This document shows positions 1-5,158 of a stretch of 6,825 nt of DNA, piece by piece (the stretch's first letter is position 1; the number at the start of each line of letters is the position of its first letter). The notes beneath the pieces were generated by a model. It made no database searches and was not told the origin of the DNA. It saw only the letters and a program-made list of their open reading frames with translations. The stretch is from Verrucomicrobiota bacterium. Lineage in GTDB: Bacteria; Verrucomicrobiota; Verrucomicrobiae; Limisphaerales; UBA11358. Both the position numbers and the translations under genes were made by a program. The DNA lies in contig JACZKP010000105.1 of NCBI GenBank assembly GCA_014860005.1, forward strand, positions 1-6,825, in the 5' to 3' direction.

Positions 1-5
1 CACTC

Positions 6-140
6 AGAGCGTGTTTTGAAAACCCGGAGCGCGGCTGTGTCGTCCTCGACCAGCCGCAGCAACTTCTTGAATTCTGGTGCATTCACGTGCTGCGGCTGGT
101 CTTCGACACAGCCGCGCTCCATTTTCAAAACACGCACTCT
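6..140. repeat. Long imperfect inverted repeat (REP/MITE-like palindromic element)
   Basis: Two arms pair over about 50 bases each. The left arm, from about 9 to 61, opens with GCGTGTTTTGAAAA, continues with GGAGCGCGGCTGTGTCG and ends in CCAGCCGCAGCA (50-61). The right arm, 88-135, is its reverse complement with a few mismatches and a small indel, and ends in TTTTCAAAACACGC. A 26-base non-palindromic loop (62-87) contains GAATTC. An extra AGAG at 6-9 is mirrored by CTCT at 137-140. It carries no protein gene; short reading frames across it are by-products of its symmetry. Related GC-rich palindromes are, to my recollection, common between genes of Verrucomicrobiota, but the copy number here is unknown. 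Transcribed, it would form a very stable hairpin just upstream of the GH16 start. Confidence 0.85.
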
Positions 141-194
141 CAAGCAATGCGAAGAACGATCTGAAACCATAACCAAGTCCAACAACACACATCT

Positions 195-1037
195 ATGAAA
201 ACCATCTGGAGTCTGGCGGCCGTCGCGTGCTTTGCGCTGACGGGTTGGAGCAACGAGTGGAAGCTGGTCTGGTCCGACGAGTTTGACAAAGACGGCTTGC
301 CCGACCCGGCCAAGTGGTCTTACGAGGAGGGATTCGTCCGCAACCGCGAGCTCCAGTATTACACGACGAACCGCATGGAGAACGCGCGTGTGGAAGGCGG
401 CTTCCTCATCATTGAGGCGCGCAAGGAGAAGTTTTCGAACCCACGCTTCCGCGCCGACGCGCCGGAACGCCGTTGGCAGCAGCAGCGCGAACAGGCCGAT
501 TACACCTCGGCCAGCCTGACTACGCAGGGACGCGCTTCCTGGACCTATGGCCGCGTCGAAGCGCGGGCCAAAGTCCCGTCGGGACGCGGCACCTGGCCGG
601 CCTTCTGGACGTTGGGCACGAACATGCGCGAAGTCGGCTGGCCGGCCTGCGGCGAGATTGACATTCTGGAATACGTCGGCCACGAGCCGGGCGTGGTTCA
701 TGCCAACGTGCATACGCGCGGCTTCCATCATAACCGCGGCAACGGTCGCGGCGCGCGACTGAAAGTGCCGGATGCGGAGAAACAATTCCATCTCTATGCT
801 GTGGAGTGGACGCCCGAGAAACTCGAATTTTTCGTGGACGACCGGAAATACTTCACGCTCAAAAACGACGGAACGGGTGTGGACTCGTGGCCGTTCGACG
901 CACCGCAGTATCTGATCTTGAACCTGGCCATCGGCGGCGAGTGGGGAGCGCAAAAGGGTGTGGACGATGCGATCTTTCCGCAGCGCTACATCGTGGATTA
1001 CGTGCGAGTTTACCAGCGTGCTGGCGCGGGGCTGTGA
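195..1037 (+). CDS. Secreted glycoside hydrolase family 16 (laminarinase/beta-glucanase type)
   Basis: The 280-residue product matches the GH16 fold, a retaining beta-jelly-roll that cuts beta-1,3 or mixed beta-glucans or related galactans inside the chain. Residues 1-19 are a Sec signal (short basic start, LAAVACFAL core, likely cut after GWS), so the enzyme works outside the cytoplasm. The mature protein begins with the typical EWKLVWSDEF. WTYGRVEARAKVPSGRGTWPAFW (116-138) precedes the active-site motif EIDILE at 154-159, with E154 as expected nucleophile, D156 as helper and E159 as acid/base. The C-terminal strand YIVDYVRVYQ (265-274) is also typical. The length fits a single catalytic domain with no binding module. 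The start is fixed by the signal peptide, although no strong Shine-Dalgarno sequence is visible before it. Exact substrate is not readable; laminarin-like glucan is the default guess. Confidence 0.93.
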   Translation: MKTIWSLAAVACFALTGWSNEWKLVWSDEFDKDGLPDPAKWSYEEGFVRNRELQYYTTNRMENARVEGGFLIIEARKEKFSNPRFRADAPERRWQQQREQADYTSASLTTQGRASWTYGRVEARAKVPSGRGTWPAFWTLGTNMREVGWPACGEIDILEYVGHEPGVVHANVHTRGFHHNRGNGRGARLKVPDAEKQFHLYAVEWTPEKLEFFVDDRKYFTLKNDGTGVDSWPFDAPQYLILNLAIGGEWGAQKGVDDAIFPQRYIVDYVRVYQRAGAGL

Positions 1038-1085
1038 TTGAAGATGCAAACCCAACAAGATTGCGCCACAGGAACGGTCGCGAAG

Positions 1086-1215
1086 CTCTCTTCTCCCCGG
1101 GGGAGAGGTCAGGGTGAGGGTTGAGCAGTCGCGCAGAGGTCCGATCACAAACGAAATCCGATTTGAAACGCCTCACCCCTCACCGTTGATCCCCCTCCCC
1201 TTTGAGGGGAGAGGG
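1086..1215. repeat. Pair of oppositely oriented C/G-rich hairpin repeats in the intergenic gap
   Basis: In the 164-base gap after the GH16 gene, the first unit (about 1086-1120) has a CTCCCC/GGGGAG stem at 1093-1105 followed by AGGTCAGGGTGAGGG. The second unit (about 1171-1215) reads as an imperfect reverse complement: CCTCACCCCTCACC, then a CTCCCC-TTTGA-GGGGAG hairpin at 1195-1211. Together they form an inverted pair around a roughly 50-base centre, and each also folds alone. The pattern resembles widespread intergenic palindromes. Neither hairpin has a T-run, so I do not call a Rho-independent terminator, though either might slow or stop transcription behind GH16. Confidence 0.65.
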
Positions 1216-1615
1216 AAATCACTTCGATCAACACCACTTCTCTGTAAAGTCAAAAAAGCCTTCCACACACCTGCGACGGCTTATTGAATCGCGTCCCTTC
1301 CTCACGCAAACACCGGACCAAACGTTGATCGCCAGCGGAATCGGCACCGACGCCGATCACATCCGCGCGCTGCGGGGAGACGGCTACGCGCTCATCTACA
1401 CGCCCACCGGCAGGCCGTTCCGCGTGCGACTGAATACGCTGGCCGACGAACACGTCGGCGCCTCGTGGTTCGATCCGCGCATGGGCAAGTCCCGGGTCCT
1501 GGGTATGTTTGACCGGGAAGGGGAACGCGATTTCACCCCGCCCGGCACACCCGCTGTGGGTAATGACTGGGTGCTGGTGCTGGAACAGACCGCCGACAAG
1601 ATCAAAACGCCATGA
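1202..1615 (+). pseudogene. C-terminal remnant of a DUF4038/collagenase-like gene (collagen-binding-type domain only)
   Basis: The frame translates to at most 137 residues. From about residue 22 (THLRRLIESRPF) it follows the tail of DUF4038-type putative glycosidases: the RPFL-TPDQTLI linker, then the Pfam 'putative collagen-binding domain of a collagenase' (PF12904) pattern ADHIRALRGDGYALIYTPTG, WFDPRMGK, REFTPPG-like RDFTPPG and GNDWVLVLE. The TIM-barrel catalytic domain that should precede it is absent. There is no ATG or GTG before the homologous part: the only upstream start is a TTG at 1202, inside the hairpin repeat, preceded by an in-frame TGA at 1187. Residues 1-20 match nothing I recognise. 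I infer a 5' deletion that joined the repeat to the gene's tail. The stop overlaps the next start (ATGA, 1612-1615), a relic of an operon. Less likely, it is a free-standing small domain protein from a non-ATG start. Confidence 0.7.
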
Positions 1616-2676
1616 ACAACCTCAACCGACGCCGTTTCCTTCAACAAACCGGTATCTGGGCGGCAGGCGCCGCCGGGACATTTGGCTTCCGATCCTTTCC
1701 AATGGCGCTCGGGGCCGAGCCGTCCGTGCCGACTGCGACGGGTGGTCCGCTGCGGGTTCATCCCCGGAACGGCCGCTATTTCGCTGACGTTGCGGGCCGG
1801 GCTGTGTATTTGACCGGCGCCCACACCTGGAACAATCTCTCGGACATTGGCCCCGGATATCCCCCGGCGGCGTTCGATTTCGCCAAGTATCTCGACTTCC
1901 TCCAGCAGCATCACCACAACTTCATCCGGCTGTGGCGGTGGGAACTGACACGCTGGGACGCCGGGGCCACGCCGGAGTACACGACCAAGGCCGACAAGTA
2001 TGCCGTGGCGCCGCATCCCTGGAAACGCACGGGACCGGGCAGGGCATTGGACGGCCAGCCGAAGTTCGACCTCCACCAGTTGGATCCGGCGTATTTCGAC
2101 CGGCTTCGGCAGCGGGTGCGCGCGGCGCAAAGCCGCGGGATTTACGTCGGGATCATGCTGTTCGAGGGCTGGGGACTGCAGCATCTGCCCCAAGCCTGGA
2201 CCTCGCACCCGTTTCATCCATCGAACAATGTCCAGGGCCTCGACGGGGACGCTGACGGGGACGGTCGCGGCCTGTTAACGCACACCCTGAAGCTGCCCGC
2301 GGTCACCCGCTTGCAGGAGGCGTATGTCCGCCAGGTGATCAACGCCGTCAACGATCTGGACAACGTGTTGTACGAGATCATCAACGAAAGCGGCGCGTAC
2401 TCGATCCCGTGGCAGTATCATCTGATCCGGTTCATCAAGGCGTATCAGCAGGGCAAGCCGCAACAGCACCCCGTGGGCATGACGTTTCCCTACGCGCGCG
2501 ATGCGAAACAGCGCGGCACCAACGCCCAACTGTTCGCCAGCCCGGCCGACTGGATTTCGCCCAATCCCGACGCCGCCGACGGGTACAACTATCGCACCAA
2601 CCCGCCGCCGGCCGATGGTTCCAAGGTGATCCTTTCCGACACAGACCATCTGTGGGGGTATCGGCGGCAATCCTGA
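1612..2676 (+). CDS. Tat-exported GH-A-like (TIM-barrel) glycosidase, N-terminal part of a frameshifted gene
   Basis: This 354-residue frame is the first part of what should be one 491-residue protein ending at 3088. The start has a twin-arginine signal (NRRRFLQQ, residues 5-12, then an Ala/Gly-rich core and likely cleavage near ALGAEP), so the folded enzyme is exported by Tat. From residue 46 it resembles DUF4038/GH5-like proteins: LRVHPRNGRYFADVAGRAVYLTG, HTWNNL and HHNFIRLWRWE (101-111). LYEIINES (253-260) is a clan GH-A strand-4 motif in which N258-E259 would hold the acid/base. VILSDTDHLWG (339-349) sits where the nucleophile strand is expected but carries Asp. A DGDADGDG stretch (211-218) looks like a calcium loop. 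After G349 the frame runs into five unrelated residues and a stop. Translation is probably coupled to the fragment upstream through the ATGA overlap. Substrate unknown. Confidence 0.8.
   Translation: MNNLNRRRFLQQTGIWAAGAAGTFGFRSFPMALGAEPSVPTATGGPLRVHPRNGRYFADVAGRAVYLTGAHTWNNLSDIGPGYPPAAFDFAKYLDFLQQHHHNFIRLWRWELTRWDAGATPEYTTKADKYAVAPHPWKRTGPGRALDGQPKFDLHQLDPAYFDRLRQRVRAAQSRGIYVGIMLFEGWGLQHLPQAWTSHPFHPSNNVQGLDGDADGDGRGLLTHTLKLPAVTRLQEAYVRQVINAVNDLDNVLYEIINESGAYSIPWQYHLIRFIKAYQQGKPQQHPVGMTFPYARDAKQRGTNAQLFASPADWISPNPDAADGYNYRTNPPPADGSKVILSDTDHLWGYRRQS
2654..2658 (+). other. Frameshift site: extra base in a G5 run
   Basis: The bases TGTGGGGGTATC at 2651-2662 interrupt the glycosidase frame. With one G fewer, the reading becomes Leu-Trp-Gly-Ile-Gly-Gly-Asn-Pro-Asp-Trp and continues without a stop to 3088, giving exactly 491 residues. 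As written, the frame ends at 2676. A single-base length change in a homopolymer is typical of either sequencing error or a recent mutation. Confidence 0.85.
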
Positions 2677-3088
2677 TTGGGTATGGAAGAGCTTGGTGCG
2701 CGGGCACCACCCGATCTTCATGAACCCGTACGACAACCGCGTGCTGGGCAAGGCGAAGCCCGAGTCCTGGGATCCCGTGCGTGCGAGCATGGGCCACACA
2801 CGGCGTCTGGCGGAGCGATTGGAGCTGGCCGCTCTGACGCCGCGCGCGGACCTCGCCTCGAGCCGCTACTGTCTGGCCGATCCGGGGCGGCAGTACGTTG
2901 TGTATCTGCCCGAAGGCGGCCAGGTGGAGGTGGATTTGTCTGTCGCGACCGAGCCGTTGGCGGTCGAATGGATCACCCCGGTTGACGGCAAGCGCGAGGC
3001 GGGAAGACCGGCCGCGGGCGGCGGCAAACACACTTTACAGGCGCCCTTTCGCGGTCCGGCGGTGCTATTGGTGGGTAAAACGATGTGA
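2660..3088 (+). pseudogene. C-terminal part of the frameshifted GH-A-like glycosidase
   Basis: The frame from 2660 gives IGGNPDWVWKSLVRGHHPIFMNPYDN, which continues the barrel directly after SDTDHLWG of the upstream frame. It then gives a C-terminal beta-sandwich: RRLAERLELAALTPRADLASS, YCLADPGRQYVVYLPEGG, VEWITPVDGK and a closing PFRGPAVLLVGK. That pattern resembles the PF12904-type domain also seen in the fragment ending at 1615. There is no plausible start or ribosome site here; the first ATG lies inside the barrel end (FMNPY, near 2720). It is therefore the downstream half of the gene starting at 1612, separated by one extra G, and not an independent gene. If the frameshift is a sequencing error, the whole 1612-3088 gene is intact. 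Confidence 0.85.
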
Positions 3089-3109
3089 TAGGGCCGCCCA
3101 CGAAAGAGG

Positions 3110-3622
3110 ATGATTTTGCTTATGAGCACGAAACTCAACCGCTCCGCGTCGAGTGACGATTGGAAGCGGTGTCAAACAGCAGAATCCGTATCTCGCGATA
3201 GTGGTTTGCGGGACACCTCCGTGGATCCCTGGGCGAACCCCAAATGGCTTTCCGACCACCCGTCGGTCATGGGTCTCTATGGCATGCTTCCGGGCGACGG
3301 GGTGGACCTGGAAACCATGCAACGGACCTTTGACAAAGTGTACCATCTTTGGCCCAGGTGGAGATGGGGCTGGGATTACGGAATGGTGGCAATGAGTGCC
3401 GCGCGTTTGGGGATGCGTAAGACCGCCGTAGATATGCTGCTGCACCCTGATTTCAAATTTTCCACCAACGGAACAGGATACTTTCCCGGCAATGGCGGTT
3501 TGCTGTATGCGGTGGCCATGATGGCCGCCGGCTGGGATGGGTGTCCGGAAGGGAATGCACCCGGCTTTCCTGATGACGGATCTTGGAATGTAAAATGGAA
3601 TGGCTTGAAAAGGGCACCATAG
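3110..3622 (+). pseudogene. C-terminal remnant of a GH65-like six-hairpin glycosidase
   Basis: The frame gives 170 residues. From about residue 48 it matches the C-terminal end of (alpha/alpha)6-barrel proteins usually annotated GH65-like: SDHPSVMGLYGMLPG, ETMQRTFDKV, WGWDYGMVAMSAARLG (86-101), YFPGNGGLLYAVAMMAAGWDG (124-144) and the terminal APGFPDDGSWNVKWNGLKRAP. Whole family members are many hundreds of residues long, so most of the barrel and the catalytic acid are missing. Residues 1-45 match nothing I recognise, so the homology break lies near 3240. A GAAAGAGG sequence at 3102-3109 and ATGs at 3110 and 3122 mean it may still be translated. No signal peptide is evident although whole relatives are generally exported. 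I infer a deletion that removed the 5' part. The base composition is less GC-rich than its neighbours. Confidence 0.65.
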
Positions 3623-3744
3623 CAAAACGGCCTGGTACAGTGTTTGACAAATATTTAATCAGTTTGAAGAGCCGCATGAATGCGGGCAACAATCCATTCG
3701 CCGAACAGAATATCATTAACCACCAAACACGAAAGAGCAGCGAC
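3623..3744. other. AT-richer intergenic gap before the second GH-A gene
   Basis: These 122 bases are distinctly richer in A and T than the flanking genes. A TTGACA lies at 3644-3649, but the hexamer 17 bases further on is AAGAGC, a poor -10, so no promoter is called. No hairpin with a T-run is seen. A reading frame stays open through the gap from 3583, but the residues do not resemble a protein domain. Confidence 0.5.
3732..3737 (+). promoter_or_regulatory. Ribosome binding site deciding the start at 3745
   Basis: AAAGAG lies 7 bases before the ATG at 3745. It is a modest Shine-Dalgarno match, but together with the twin-arginine signal that begins just after this ATG it favours 3745 over the in-frame ATG at 3583, which lies inside the preceding fragment. 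Confidence 0.5.
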
Positions 3745-5103
3745 ATGAAAGGTGACAAGCAAGGGGCCATCAGTCTTACGCGCCGCGAGGCATTACGCAT
3801 CGGACTCGGAACACTCCTCAGCACGGCGGTGGCGGTGCGCACACGGGCGGCGGACGACACGCAGGCGGGGGACGCGACCGGAGAAAAGCGCCTGGCCATT
3901 TCGTTCTGGATCTGGGCATTGTGGGACACGGGACCCAACCGCATCGTCAACGACTTCGAAGTGCGCGTGGCGGAGGCGGTGGAGCGCGGCTTCAACTGCC
4001 TCCGAATCGAAGGCGGTGCGGGAATCACGCATGACGCCGAAGGCCGGCCGCGCGGCGAACTGGAGTTCTATCCAGTCCTCCCGGGCCATGATTTGCTTAC
4101 CCGCGGGCAGCAGCACATGACCGGTGGTCGCGTCGATCTGCTCAAACGCCTGATCGAGCTGTGTAGGGTCGCCAAACGCTACAACGTCAAGCTGATCCTC
4201 TCGAGCTGGTATTACCTGCACACGTTCTGGTTCACCGACAAGAACGTGACGGCCGAGTTGCTGGGACTGCCCCTGGAGAAACGCTTCATGTATTTCGCCC
4301 GGGGGCTGGACCGCATCCTCGACGCGTTGAAACAACGGGGGCTGGCCGACACCATCGCCACCGCGGAGATCTTCAACGAGGTGGGCCCCCGTTACCACGG
4401 CAAAACCGTCGACCACGAGGAAGCGCTGGCTTTCCTGCAATCGCGCCACCCGGATATTCGGTTTTCCCTGGACACCGACAATTTCGATACGTCGAGGATG
4501 CCGCGCAACGCGCAGGTGTGGACGTACCACAGCTACTACCTGTGGCCTATCTACGGGCTTCTCGAGCAAGACCTGATAGGTGGCGACAAGGACCTGAACG
4601 ATCCCGCGGCTTACGCTCCGATCCGCCGTTTCTTGCGCCGGGATCTCGTGCCGTTTCAGGTGATCCTCGACAGCCGCGCGGGGCGTCCTCCCATCGCACG
4701 GGACTGGTATCGCCGCATCTGGCTGTATCGCAACCTCGATCCGAACGCGATGCCGGAATTGGAGCGTCTGCTGCAGGCGGATCTGGAGAAGCGCATCGAC
4801 GAGTTCAAGCAGAGTGCGCTAAAAGCGGTGAAGCAACTTGTGAAAACTCGCGACGAGGTTTTGCCGGGTACCCCGCTGATACTGGGCGAAGGTGCCAGCT
4901 ACTGCGCGGATCACCGACTCCGCTGGGAGGAGCGTTCCGATGCCTACTGGGAAGTGGTCGAACACGCGGCCCGCGCCTACCGCGAGCACGGACTGGTGGG
5001 CGCCGTGCCACGCACGAATAGCGGATCGGAAGACCCGGTCTGGCACGAGTATCCCGAACGGCTGCAGCGTGCGAACGCCGTGTTCCTGGGCAAGAAGCCG
5101 TGA
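3745..5103 (+). CDS. Tat-exported GH-A clan (GH5/cellulase-like) putative glycosidase
   Basis: The 452-residue protein begins with a twin-arginine signal (LTRREALRIGLG, residues 11-22, cleavage near TRAADD), so it is exported folded. A TIM barrel follows: LAISFWIWALWD (50-61), the strand-2 pattern GFNCLRIEGG (82-91), VKLILSSWYYL (148-158), and TAEIFNEVG (206-214), where N211-E212 fits the clan GH-A acid/base. TYHSYYLW (260-267) resembles a strand-6 His/Tyr motif, and PLILGEGASY (377-386) supplies E382 as the likely nucleophile. About 170 residues separate the two glutamates. Part of that is a charged, probably helical insert (about 334-370). No C-terminal accessory domain is present. I place it in the clan by motifs only; the CAZy family and substrate are not identifiable. 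It is the only intact GH-A gene here. An upstream in-frame extension to 3583 is rejected because it buries the Tat motif behind 54 unrelated residues. Confidence 0.82.
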   Translation: MKGDKQGAISLTRREALRIGLGTLLSTAVAVRTRAADDTQAGDATGEKRLAISFWIWALWDTGPNRIVNDFEVRVAEAVERGFNCLRIEGGAGITHDAEGRPRGELEFYPVLPGHDLLTRGQQHMTGGRVDLLKRLIELCRVAKRYNVKLILSSWYYLHTFWFTDKNVTAELLGLPLEKRFMYFARGLDRILDALKQRGLADTIATAEIFNEVGPRYHGKTVDHEEALAFLQSRHPDIRFSLDTDNFDTSRMPRNAQVWTYHSYYLWPIYGLLEQDLIGGDKDLNDPAAYAPIRRFLRRDLVPFQVILDSRAGRPPIARDWYRRIWLYRNLDPNAMPELERLLQADLEKRIDEFKQSALKAVKQLVKTRDEVLPGTPLILGEGASYCADHRLRWEERSDAYWEVVEHAARAYREHGLVGAVPRTNSGSEDPVWHEYPERLQRANAVFLGKKP

Positions 5104-5147
5104 CGCCAACTGGACTGGCGGCATGATGAGCAGGACACCTTTTGACT

Positions 5148-5152
5148 GAGAG
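5148..5152 (+). promoter_or_regulatory. Ribosome binding site of the beta-propeller gene
   Basis: GAGAG lies 6 bases before the ATG at 5159 in the 55-base gap after the GH-A gene. There is no terminator-like hairpin in that gap, so read-through from the upstream gene is plausible. Confidence 0.5.
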
Positions 5153-5158
5153 ACCAAA

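Noticed and set aside
4..198. Short reading frames of about 60 residues on both strands at the window start
   Set aside because: They lie within the inverted repeat, share its symmetry, and show no domain or ribosome site.
1195..1211. Rho-independent terminator after the GH16 gene
   Set aside because: The stem is only 6 base pairs and is followed by GAGGGAAATC, with no T-run; it fits a repeat better.
1396..2217. 273-codon reading frame on the minus strand
   Set aside because: It is antisense to the PF12904-type remnant and the GH-A gene, is Arg/Pro/Gly-rich and matches no family; it is a by-product of high GC.
2651..2662. Programmed ribosomal frameshifting at the G5 run
   Set aside because: Restoring the frame needs a +1 shift, and G5 followed by TAT is not a known slippery site; no stimulatory hairpin or upstream ribosome-like site stands out.
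3644..3672. Sigma-70-type promoter with TTGACA at 3644-3649
   Set aside because: The hexamer at the right distance is AAGAGC, with poor agreement to a -10 box.
3583..3744. 54-codon N-terminal extension of the second GH-A gene
   Set aside because: It overlaps the GH65-like remnant, has no domain, and would bury the Tat signal; 3745 has a ribosome site and a proper signal start.
3793..4569. 258-codon reading frame on the minus strand
   Set aside because: It is the antisense shadow of the intact GH-A gene, whose motifs are clear on the + strand.
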